10,760 bases of DNA from Candidatus Poseidoniaceae archaeon (GTDB lineage: Archaea; Thermoplasmatota; Poseidoniia; Poseidoniales; Poseidoniaceae): positions 1-10,760 of the forward strand of contig JAKUNY010000042.1 in the NCBI GenBank assembly GCA_022451765.1, read 5' to 3'. This document shows, piece after piece, positions 1-6,775 of the stretch. How positions within the stretch are numbered: position 1 is the stretch's first letter; the number at the start of each line of letters is the position of its first letter. Under the pieces are notes generated by a model, which did no database searches, was not told the DNA's origin, and worked only from the letters and a program-made list of their open reading frames with translations. Made by a program: the position numbers and the translations under genes.

Positions 1-549
1 GTTGATGCGGGGGGTATCGATCTACATGCAACAACATTCGAAGAGCAAGAAGATGATTGGGCGCCCACCGTGGTTTCGGCTGAAGAGCTAAACAGTGCCA
101 ATGACCTTCTTGAGATGCACTTGAAAACTACACTTGAGGAGCTAACTCCAGAAGTTTCAACCGTCCTTGATGTGCATTCGAACGATCAACATCTCACGCG
201 TCAACTCGGTCAGTTGGAAGGCGCAGATGTCGAGAGAACTGCTGATATGTTGGTTGGAATCGATGCCTCCATCGATGAAGTCTTGGCTGAACGGGAGCGA
301 GTCATTGTACGCGATGATCTACGGCTAAGGCATCTTGAGCAAATGATGGAAAATCTTCTGCAGCGAACAGCGCATGCTGATGCAGATGAGTTGATTGACA
401 TTGTTGACGAATTGCGCGTCATTGAACATGAACTCGGCTTGGTGAGCGAGGATGCAATGGAAGCGTTCGACATGGAAGATGAACAAATCAAGGTTGCCCG
501 TCTTGCTCGAATAAAACCAACAACTCGACTCATGGGTGAAGAAGAATGA
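1..549 (+). CDS. Acidic helical protein of unknown function, 5' end outside window
   Basis: I do not recognise this protein. The frame is open from base 1 (it begins V-D-A-G-G-I-D) with no stop, so the gene very probably starts upstream. A GTG at 70 is only an internal candidate start. About 182 residues are visible. They are rich in Glu, Asp and Leu with heptad-like spacing, which suggests long amphipathic helices or a coiled coil, for example around the stretches ERERVIVRDDLRLRHLEQMM and ADELIDIVDELRVIEHEL. There is no membrane segment, cysteine or recognisable catalytic motif. The TGA at 547-549 overlaps the ATG (546-548) of the next gene, so the two are probably co-transcribed and translationally coupled. 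A scaffold or partner role is possible but unproven. Confidence 0.7.
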   Translation, partial: VDAGGIDLHATTFEEQEDDWAPTVVSAEELNSANDLLEMHLKTTLEELTPEVSTVLDVHSNDQHLTRQLGQLEGADVERTADMLVGIDASIDEVLAERERVIVRDDLRLRHLEQMMENLLQRTAHADADELIDIVDELRVIEHELGLVSEDAMEAFDMEDEQIKVARLARIKPTTRLMGEEE

Positions 550-1004
550 GAGGTGCTTGGTGGGCGGATGGCGTTCACTTTTCCTGTCAACCCGATTGTG
601 GACGATGTTGTGATGAGCCAGGAGGTATCGTCTATCTTTCGAGAAACGATGTCAAGCGAATTGCAGAGCATGCGAAATTGAGCGTACGGGAGTATCTGAA
701 AAGAGATTGCACGACCACGTTGGATGGCCGATACATTCTACGCTCAAATCAATCCGATGGCATATGCATCTACTTGGATGGAAAGAAACAGTGCGGTATC
801 TATGAGGTACGTCCTCAGCAATGCAAGGCCTTCCCATGGTGGGCAGAAAATCTTCGAAGCAAACGCTCTTGGAACAAGGTAAAGTCAAGTTGTCCAGGAT
901 TGACTGCGGAAGATGCTATTTTGATTCGAGGCGAAGAAATTCGACTTCATGTTCATTCAGACAGACAATCAACACAGGGATTCAGAATCTGGGAAGATGC
1001 TTGA
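546..1004 (+). CDS. YkgJ-family cysteine-cluster protein (putative Zn/Fe-binding)
   Basis: This 152-residue soluble protein has the hallmark of the YkgJ/CxxCxxCC family (zinc- or iron-chelating cysteine cluster). C14-x3-C18-x2-C21-C22 lies near the N-terminus, followed by C74, C83, C93 and C116, with the typical context CGIYEVRPQQCKAFPWW, where R-P-x-x-C-x-x-[FY]-P is characteristic of the family. The cysteines presumably bind a metal or an Fe-S cluster. Biochemical roles in the family are poorly defined, so no substrate is proposed. The start is the ATG at 546, four bases into the stop of the preceding gene (ATGA overlap), which argues for an operon. It ends 55 bases before citrate synthase, which has its own TATA-like element. 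Confidence 0.85.
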   Translation: MRGAWWADGVHFSCQPDCGRCCDEPGGIVYLSRNDVKRIAEHAKLSVREYLKRDCTTTLDGRYILRSNQSDGICIYLDGKKQCGIYEVRPQQCKAFPWWAENLRSKRSWNKVKSSCPGLTAEDAILIRGEEIRLHVHSDRQSTQGFRIWEDA

Positions 1005-1050
1005 TTTCGTGTAGTTTCGTGCATTGAGGGTAACATTGTTCGTCCTTTCC

Positions 1051-1057
1051 TTTATAC
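1051..1057 (+). promoter_or_regulatory. TATA-like element before citrate synthase
   Basis: TTTATAC follows a pyrimidine-rich stretch (CCTTTCC) in the 55-base gap after the YkgJ-type gene. It looks like an archaeal TATA box. However, it lies only a few bases before the ATG at 1060, too close for the usual spacing of about 25 bases to the transcription start. Either translation starts downstream of 1060 or this is a chance match. Confidence 0.35.
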
Positions 1058-1059
1058 GA

Positions 1060-2256
1060 ATGACCGAGTTAGCACCTATTGGTGAGACCTTGGACCAGGA
1101 AGTGAACAACTTACTTGAGTTAACAGAATCTCATCTCGACATTGGAATGCGTGGAGTTCCAGTAGGCACCTGTCGAACCTCCTTTGTAACACCGGGTGAA
1201 GGCGTCCATTACTGTGGATACCCGATTACTGAACTTGCAATGAAGGCACCAGAAGATGTGGTCTACCTCTTGCACAACAAGGAACTTCCAACACCCGAAC
1301 AGTCTGCTGCGTTCCGTGAAGATCTTTCGCGACGTGCAGCAATACCGGGCGATTTCGGTCCAATATTTTCATCCTTACCTCAGGACGGGCATCCAATGGA
1401 TTGGCTTGCAATCGGCATCCAAACCCTCGGAATGTGGGATTGCCAAAACGACTGGAAGGAAGACGCACTCAACCTCGTCGCTCGAATGCCACGAATGATG
1501 GGGCTTTTGTTTCGCTACCGAGAGGGTCGTGCAGATGGAATACCAGAGGACGACCCAAGCCTGTCGATGGTTGAACGATTTACCAACACACTGGACCTCG
1601 ACGTTGACCAAGAAAAACTAAACCAAGTCCTGTCGGTCTATCTCGTCCTGCACATGGACCATGGTGGAGGGAATCTCTCAACATTTGTTGGCAAAGCGGT
1701 CGCAAGTGGTCACGCAACGTTGTATTCAGCAATGGCAAGTGCGATGAATGCCTTGAGTGGCCCTCTCCACGGTCGTGCGAACCAATCATGCTTAGAATTC
1801 GTCCTGCGTGTCGGAACTTCCGACCCGGTTGAAGTTGAGAATTTTGTCAGAGGAGAACTCGCCGCTCGACGGCCTGTGTTTGGATTTGGTCACGCTGTTC
1901 TACGGGCAGAAGATCCTCGCGCAACCGCCCAGTTCGCCCTTGGTGAGAAGTTGTGTCCGGACGATGAGAACTTCAAAATTATTCGAACGCTACGAGAAGT
2001 TGCTCCGAGAGTTTTGGCGGAGAATCCAAAGATTTCCAACCCAAATGCGAATGTCGATATCGCATCAGGAGCCTTGTTGCACCATGTAGGACTCAAGAAC
2101 CCAGATTACTACACGACCTTCTTTGGTTGGGCACGTGTTGCAGGGATAGGAGCGCAAATCTTTGATGAAAGAGTTGTAATGCGCAATGGAAAGGGCGTTC
2201 CTATCTACCGTCCGAAATACTTGGCACGGGAACAGGTCCTTCGTCACGTCGATTGA
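1060..2256 (+). CDS. Citrate synthase, mitochondrial/eukaryote-like type
   Basis: Condenses oxaloacetate and acetyl-CoA to citrate, the entry step of the TCA cycle, in the cytoplasm. With the ATG at 1060 it has 398 residues. Catalytic landmarks are present: H198-M-D-H201-G-G-G-N, then GPLH237GRANQ (substrate and catalytic His), GFGH278AVLRAEDPR, and the general-base Asp D333 in NANVDIASG, followed by YYTTFFGWAR and a C-terminal RPKY. GPLHGxANQ, GHAVLRxxDPR and NPxxNVDxxSG are the mitochondrial forms. Typical bacterial and archaeal type enzymes usually carry LHGGANE. The frame also opens at a TTG (1024), but the resulting extension (RVTLFVLSFIR) has no family support. TTG at 1090 or GTG at 1102 are later alternatives, because a TATA-like box lies at 1051. 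The stop TGA directly abuts the opposing stop of the Rieske gene. Confidence 0.93.
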   Translation: MTELAPIGETLDQEVNNLLELTESHLDIGMRGVPVGTCRTSFVTPGEGVHYCGYPITELAMKAPEDVVYLLHNKELPTPEQSAAFREDLSRRAAIPGDFGPIFSSLPQDGHPMDWLAIGIQTLGMWDCQNDWKEDALNLVARMPRMMGLLFRYREGRADGIPEDDPSLSMVERFTNTLDLDVDQEKLNQVLSVYLVLHMDHGGGNLSTFVGKAVASGHATLYSAMASAMNALSGPLHGRANQSCLEFVLRVGTSDPVEVENFVRGELAARRPVFGFGHAVLRAEDPRATAQFALGEKLCPDDENFKIIRTLREVAPRVLAENPKISNPNANVDIASGALLHHVGLKNPDYYTTFFGWARVAGIGAQIFDERVVMRNGKGVPIYRPKYLAREQVLRHVD

Positions 2257-2634
2257 TCAAGAGTTGAGGTCAATCTCAACGTAGCCCTCGTGCTCCCTCA
2301 CGTCGTACGTTTTCAACGGAGATGGTTTTCGAAGCTTTCCGAGCAATTTTCCGTAAGCTGGGAAATAGTGCGCAGGTGACCATTCGTTTACTGAACCGTC
2401 CTCGGGATGGTACGACGTTTGGTGAAGCGGACATCGCAAACATCCATCCTTGATCTTGCCGCCCCAGTGGATTGGCCACGCCATGTGTCGGCAAAGGGCG
2501 TTGCTTCCAAAGAGACCCTCTTCTGTGCGCATGACAAGGACCATTTTTGTTCCAATGGCTTTTCCTTTTATTTTGTTCATCTTCAATTTAGACGACTTGC
2601 ACACTCGTTTCCACTTGGATAATGTTTGGCTCAT
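2257..2634 (-). CDS. Small soluble Rieske [2Fe-2S] ferredoxin-like protein
   Basis: This 125-residue protein is a single Rieske domain. The cluster ligands are in two loops: C48-R-H50 and C68-P-L-H71. The loop Gly often seen after the second His is Q72 (CPLHQTSYHPEDG). There is no signal peptide or membrane helix, so it is probably a cytoplasmic electron carrier of the ferredoxin type found with oxygenases or reductases, rather than a cytochrome bc subunit. The N-terminal 30 residues are strongly basic (many Lys). No oxygenase or reductase partner is visible in the window. The stop codon abuts that of citrate synthase, with no intergenic base. The start ATG (2632-2634) is 105 bases from the divergent transporter start. 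A weak TATA-like TTGATAAG on this strand lies about 26 bases upstream (2656-2663 on the plus strand). Confidence 0.87.
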   Translation of the reverse strand: MSQTLSKWKRVCKSSKLKMNKIKGKAIGTKMVLVMRTEEGLFGSNALCRHMAWPIHWGGKIKDGCLRCPLHQTSYHPEDGSVNEWSPAHYFPAYGKLLGKLRKPSPLKTYDVREHEGYVEIDLNS

Positions 2635-2668
2635 GACATGGCTTTCGTCTCAGGACTTATCAATGGAT

Positions 2669-2705
2669 GTTCAAATTCACGTGCAATTTGTACCAAATGT
2701 TGAAC
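2669..2705. promoter_or_regulatory. Nested inverted repeats in divergent Rieske/transporter promoter region
   Basis: Three inverted repeats are nested between the two divergent genes: GTTCAA (2669-2674) with TTGAAC (2700-2705); CAAATT (2672-2677) with AATTTG (2685-2690); and ATTTG-TAC-CAAAT (2686-2698). They end six bases before the transporter TATA box, where an archaeal regulator could block or recruit TBP/TFB. AT-rich sequence produces dyads easily, so an operator function is only a suggestion. Confidence 0.35.
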
Positions 2706-2710
2706 ACTCA

Positions 2711-2718
2711 TTTATACT
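2711..2718 (+). promoter_or_regulatory. TATA box for leaderless transcription of the RND transporter
   Basis: TTTATACT is centred about 26 bases before the ATG at 2740, the classical archaeal TATA-to-start distance. This predicts a transcript beginning at or next to the start codon (leaderless). No Shine-Dalgarno sequence precedes the ATG (the bases before it read TTGGTTCT), which fits. Confidence 0.65.
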
Positions 2719-2739
2719 TGACATCAAGAAATTGGTTCT

Positions 2740-5505
2740 ATGGAGAACCCATTTAACGCCTTGACATCAATTTCTGTTAACCGTCCAAAGGCGACAATTG
2801 CCACCATCCTTATCCTAACGATTGCTTTGTCTTCAATGGCACAATTCATTAATTTTGATAACAGTGAAGACGCCTTCTACCCTCAAAATGACACAACTGA
2901 ATTGCTTTATGAAATCGAGGACAGGTACCAAGCATCGTTGGATTTTATACGAATTATCGATGAAATCGAACGGGGTGGAATGAATCAAACCACGACATGG
3001 GAACAGTTTGCAAACCTTGAGGCGGGTCTTGCTACAAACGAGTTGTTCCTTCCATATCAGGAAACGCTGTTCGGAGGAAGTGCTACATCTGGTCCAGCAG
3101 GCTCTGCCTTGTTTTGGCTGAACTCCCAAGATCCAGTTACTACACAGGTGTGGCGAGAACCTCTAGCGCTCCAACTTGCAAACGCGAGTGTTGCGAGTGA
3201 GGAGAATTTTAGTGCTGCTCTCACTGATCTACAGACTGCTATCGATTCTGTTCCTTCCCCCACAGCGCCAACGCCACAGGCGTTACGGGAATGGAACCCT
3301 GGTACAGTTGAAGAATGGCAACAGCGGATGGATGGAAATCACAACATCAGCGCAGAATTGGGTATACTCCAAGGCCAAATTCAGGAGTTATTACAGAGTC
3401 GCAATTCGGAGGAGGTTACGCTCCTTGCACCAATTGTAAATCCGTTGCAAGGTATTCTTGGGACCTACTCCGGCCTTCAGAACATCGACCATCGTAGCAA
3501 CATCATTGCAACAATGCCTGCTGAAGACAAACAGAGTCCTTGGGAGAGTGATGGTCCTATTCTGATCAGCCTTGTGGTCTCAACAGATCCTCAAAATTAC
3601 GAGAACGCAGACATCATCGGTGATGTACAGGAACGCATTGTTGAATGGGCCGATACTTCTCTCGTTGATATGAAAAATGCAACAGGCGATGACGAACTTC
3701 GTGTCTTTTCTTTCTCAGCATTTCAATATGAACAGAACGCAAACATCGGAAAAGAGATTGGGATTTTGACCTCGCTTGCATTGCTTTTCCTAACAGTATT
3801 GCTTTACATTAAATTCAGGTCCGTGCGTGATACAGTATACGTGATTGGATTAACAATTCTTGCCATAGCAGCAACGTATGGCGCTGCAGGAATCTTCAGG
3901 TTAACATTCAATGCTGCCATGAACAGCATTCCGATTCTCTTGCTTGCAATTGGTGTCGATTACGGAATCCACGTCGTAACAAGAATTCGCGAGGTCATGC
4001 AAGACATGGAACGCAACAACCCTCAAGGAAGAACAACCCTCAGAGACTTCGATAACGAAGTACGGCGAAAAGCAATACGAACTGGTGCAGTCCTTACCTC
4101 AGCAGCATTGGTCATTGCAATTTTCACAGACATGGTCGGATTCTTGTCGTTTCGGCTCTCATCGCAAATGTTCCTTGTTAATTTCGGCACGGTCATCGCG
4201 CTTGGCTTGTTTGCAATCTATGTACTAAGCATCTCTCTTTTGCCTGCACTGATGACTGCGCTTCCCTCGAAAGCGTTGCCTCTTGAAAAGTCGGGTGCAA
4301 TGAACGAGACCAAACTAACGAATGCAATTGGTCAGATGGCTGAACATAAACCAGCTTTCGTCATCTTGATTGCTCTTGTTCTATCCCTTCCTATGGCGTA
4401 CGGAATGAGCTCACTCGAGGTTGGTTTTGACACGGTTGATCAATTCGATGATTCTCTAGAAGTCGTCCAGGATTTCCTGATGATTGCTGAGGAATTCCAG
4501 AGCAGCCCAACACCGCTGTATGTCGTCCTTGAAGGAAACATCCTCTCACCCGAGGGTGTCCATGCATACAACATCGCAATCGAAACCCTCAGCAGCACCG
4601 AAGGAGTGACCGGCGTCCCCACGGGTCTGTGGGATACGCTTGAATCGGAACGTGGAAGAAATCCGACCTTGGATAATTTGTTGAACAACTTGACCACATC
4701 TGAAGGATTTGATCAACTCAAAGCATACCTCCTTCAGAATAGTTCAGGCCGAGATCTTGTCGACTTATTGCTGTACACAGATGGTCAACAAACCATCATT
4801 TCATTCCAAGCCAACACACTGGATTGGCAAGCGACGGTTGACTTCGAAGAAGCGCTTTCCGCATCACTGGAGGATGCTTCCTCATCCGTGGAAGGAGCCT
4901 TCTCGATGGAACTTAGTGGTCGTGCATTGATTCTTGCGCAAATCAGCGCAGATGTGGCAATATCAGCGATTACATCAACCGCCATTGTTGCCTTTACAAT
5001 CCTGTTTGTACTGATTCTTATTCAATTCGTTCGAACCCAAAGCATTACCCAGGCTGTCCTTCGTGGAGGCGTGATTTGGATACCCCTCATCACAGTGGTT
5101 ATGTGGGTATACGGAATTATGGGGCTCGCTGGTTATCAATTGAATTCTCAAACTGTCACAATCGGAGCTCTTGCACTTGGACTCGGTGTCGATTATGCTG
5201 TGCATTACGTGATTCGACTTGAGGAAGAGGTCGAATTGCATCCGCAGAAAACAGTCGCCCAATGGACTTCAAAAACAACAGCCACAACTGGTCGAGCCAT
5301 GCTTGGTGCAGCCATCAGTACTGCGGGTGGTTTCGCAATTCTCAACTTCTCCGGACTTCTACCGCTTCGGTTGTTTGGTCAGGTATTCATCGTTGCAATC
5401 AGCCTCGCCATGGTGTCGAGCGTCACGCTTCTACCGACGTTGTACGGCCCATTTTTACGCCATGATGCCAAACAACATCTCGCAGATGAAACTCAGCAAG
5501 AGTAA
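2740..5505 (+). CDS. RND superfamily exporter, HAE3/MMPL type
   Basis: This 921-residue inner-membrane transporter is built as two homologous halves. TM1 is at about 19-37, then a large extracytoplasmic domain (about 40-338), then TM2 340-357, TM3 366-386, TM4 394-413, TM5 449-469 and TM6 479-503. TM7 is at about 539-558, followed by a second, smaller extracytoplasmic domain (about 560-740) and TM8-12 (about 746-905). Both TM4 equivalents carry the proton-relay signature: GVD407YGIHVV and GVD818YAVHYV. This is the MMPL/HAE3 arrangement, which exports hydrophobic compounds or lipids using the proton gradient without obligatory outer-membrane partners. The substrate cannot be read from the sequence. 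Neighbouring lipid-type enzymes make a membrane-lipid substrate plausible. The ATG at 2740 is supported by the TATA box 26 bases upstream. The stop TAA abuts the opposing stop of the next gene. Confidence 0.92.
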   Translation: MENPFNALTSISVNRPKATIATILILTIALSSMAQFINFDNSEDAFYPQNDTTELLYEIEDRYQASLDFIRIIDEIERGGMNQTTTWEQFANLEAGLATNELFLPYQETLFGGSATSGPAGSALFWLNSQDPVTTQVWREPLALQLANASVASEENFSAALTDLQTAIDSVPSPTAPTPQALREWNPGTVEEWQQRMDGNHNISAELGILQGQIQELLQSRNSEEVTLLAPIVNPLQGILGTYSGLQNIDHRSNIIATMPAEDKQSPWESDGPILISLVVSTDPQNYENADIIGDVQERIVEWADTSLVDMKNATGDDELRVFSFSAFQYEQNANIGKEIGILTSLALLFLTVLLYIKFRSVRDTVYVIGLTILAIAATYGAAGIFRLTFNAAMNSIPILLLAIGVDYGIHVVTRIREVMQDMERNNPQGRTTLRDFDNEVRRKAIRTGAVLTSAALVIAIFTDMVGFLSFRLSSQMFLVNFGTVIALGLFAIYVLSISLLPALMTALPSKALPLEKSGAMNETKLTNAIGQMAEHKPAFVILIALVLSLPMAYGMSSLEVGFDTVDQFDDSLEVVQDFLMIAEEFQSSPTPLYVVLEGNILSPEGVHAYNIAIETLSSTEGVTGVPTGLWDTLESERGRNPTLDNLLNNLTTSEGFDQLKAYLLQNSSGRDLVDLLLYTDGQQTIISFQANTLDWQATVDFEEALSASLEDASSSVEGAFSMELSGRALILAQISADVAISAITSTAIVAFTILFVLILIQFVRTQSITQAVLRGGVIWIPLITVVMWVYGIMGLAGYQLNSQTVTIGALALGLGVDYAVHYVIRLEEEVELHPQKTVAQWTSKTTATTGRAMLGAAISTAGGFAILNFSGLLPLRLFGQVFIVAISLAMVSSVTLLPTLYGPFLRHDAKQHLADETQQE

Positions 5506-6696
5506 TCACAAAACAGGGCGTTTGGTTTTCCCCGAACCACGATGCCCAATCATCCGAACAACTTCCCAAGGCATGCTTCCATGCTGTTTTTCGAAACGAA
5601 CAAGTTCGTCTACGGATTTACTCCATTGCCATTTTTTCCTCCAATAAGCGAGAAGCTCACGCTTCCGAGATGAATCGCATTCAGTCCAAGGTTGTGTATC
5701 CTCATTCAGGGATTTAACAACATCCACGTGCGTCTCTTTCGTTGCATCATTGAGTTGTCTCTGCTGGGCTTCATCAAGTGGCCGTGTTGCTGGTTGTGTC
5801 CATCGTGCATGGCCACTTGGTAACCACGTTAATTCGGGGTTGCTCTCATCGGTCAGGGCTGACAGTCCTGCATCGAGAACAGAATGCTCTATCTTGGGGA
5901 GAACGGGCCACAGATAGACAGGGAATCCTTTCCGAATGGCAGTCAATTGCCTCAGTCGCCTGCCCTTTAATCCAACTGTACGGCCGAAGTGAACAAGATT
6001 TGTAGGTGGAAGAATGTATTCGATTGCGCATGGCATCATCGGAGATCCATTTTTTTGATGTTTACGCATCAGTCGAGCAAAAGAGGTTGCTGCATATTCT
6101 GGAAATGCGAACATTCGCTGGATCTTACGACCTGCAAAAGGATGGACGGTCGGCAACAACGTTGACCAATCTCGTTCAATCCTTCCAATGCGTACTGCAT
6201 TTTTCATCGATTTGTGAAATGCGTAATGAACAGTAGAACGTTTTGGAATTTCATATTGGTCAAGCAAGGATTCTGCTAATTTCATCGTCTTGCCCATGTG
6301 AGCATCGTGCTTCTTTTTGTTCAGTAAGCCCCCACTTCGCTTGTGTTTCAAACTAGGTCGTTTGGACTCGACTACCAAGACTTTTGCACGTTCATGGACA
6401 GATTCTTGAATGGTGGGGTGAGCTAGGAGTGACTCAAGTGAACAAAATCCAAGTTCAGTCAGTTCGTCCAACGTCCAATCTTCGACAAACTGCGATCGAT
6501 TCTCTCGCTTTGATGGAGAGACTGAAACCTCCCGATCATGGTGGATGACAACCTGTTCGTCTACAGTCAAGCGGATATCAAATTCGATTGCATCAAACAA
6601 ACTCATCCCATGAATGAGACTTTCGAGCGTGTTCTCAGGAGCTTGTTGAGGCATCGGCTTCAATCTCTCCAGTTGATTGTGCTTCTTGAAGCCCAT
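5506..6696 (-). CDS. Glycerophosphodiester phosphodiesterase-like protein, apparently circularly permuted
   Basis: The 396-residue protein resembles the GDPD TIM-barrel family, which hydrolyses glycerophosphodiesters to glycerol phosphate and an alcohol. Seen in order: P20-E21-N22-T23, the metal-binding pair E38-x-D40 (AIEFDIRLT), H53 in VVIHHD, E110-x-K112 (VLVVESK), then a strand-7-like FPVYLWPVL (258-266) and a strand-8-like LSALTDE (278-284). The usual N-terminal strand with the catalytic His-Arg is missing: residues 11-13 read R-L-K. Instead, after a Trp- and charge-rich linker of about 80 residues (296-377), the protein ends with VVRMIGH385R386GSGK. The family start motif therefore sits at the C-terminus, consistent with a permuted barrel that is still catalytic. 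A GTG at 6699 is an alternative start, but the ATG at 6696 is preferred. The stop abuts the transporter stop. Confidence 0.8.
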   Translation of the reverse strand: MGFKKHNQLERLKPMPQQAPENTLESLIHGMSLFDAIEFDIRLTVDEQVVIHHDREVSVSPSKRENRSQFVEDWTLDELTELGFCSLESLLAHPTIQESVHERAKVLVVESKRPSLKHKRSGGLLNKKKHDAHMGKTMKLAESLLDQYEIPKRSTVHYAFHKSMKNAVRIGRIERDWSTLLPTVHPFAGRKIQRMFAFPEYAATSFARLMRKHQKNGSPMMPCAIEYILPPTNLVHFGRTVGLKGRRLRQLTAIRKGFPVYLWPVLPKIEHSVLDAGLSALTDESNPELTWLPSGHARWTQPATRPLDEAQQRQLNDATKETHVDVVKSLNEDTQPWTECDSSRKRELLAYWRKKWQWSKSVDELVRFEKQHGSMPWEVVRMIGHRGSGKTKRPVL

Positions 6697-6747
6697 CACG
6701 ATGGATTGTCATGAATCAAGTGGATTGTGTACTTCGTCAGTAAATCT

Positions 6748-6753
6748 CTATAT
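6748..6753 (+). promoter_or_regulatory. TATA box for the PAP2-like gene
   Basis: CTATAT is centred about 25 bases before the ATG at 6776, which fits a leaderless transcript. It decides the start: upstream in-frame codons (TTG 6677, ATG 6701, ATG 6752) would lie in or before the promoter. The core ATAT is symmetrical, so it could also serve the divergent phosphodiesterase-like gene with a leader of about 25-30 bases. A GGAGG at 6768-6772 sits only three bases before the ATG, too close for a standard ribosome-binding site. Confidence 0.5.
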
Positions 6754-6775
6754 GCGAACTCCACGGCGGAGGGGC

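Noticed and set aside
210..671. 153-codon minus-strand frame opposite the first two genes
   Set aside because: Serine-rich translation without motifs, fully antisense to two supported genes.
2678..2683. CACGTG hexamer (E-box-like) in the divergent promoter region
   Set aside because: A six-base palindrome is expected by chance and no matching archaeal regulator is known to me.
2450..2764. 104-codon plus-strand frame across the Rieske gene and divergent promoter
   Set aside because: It covers the promoter and TATA box and is antisense to a gene with clear metal ligands.
5506..5560. Walker A (P-loop) match GHRGSGKT at the C-terminus of the phosphodiesterase-like protein
   Set aside because: The pattern GxxxxGKT fits, but the protein ends five residues later, so there is no ATPase domain. 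The same residues read as the GDPD HRG start motif, which the rest of the protein needs.
5219..5647. 142-codon plus-strand frame over the end of the transporter
   Set aside because: Out of frame within strong TM11-12 coding sequence, then antisense to the HRG-bearing end of the next gene; no recognisable motifs.
6677..6775. N-terminal extension of the PAP2-like protein to TTG 6677
   Set aside because: It would overlap the start of the divergent gene and include the TATA box; the extension has no membrane or family character.
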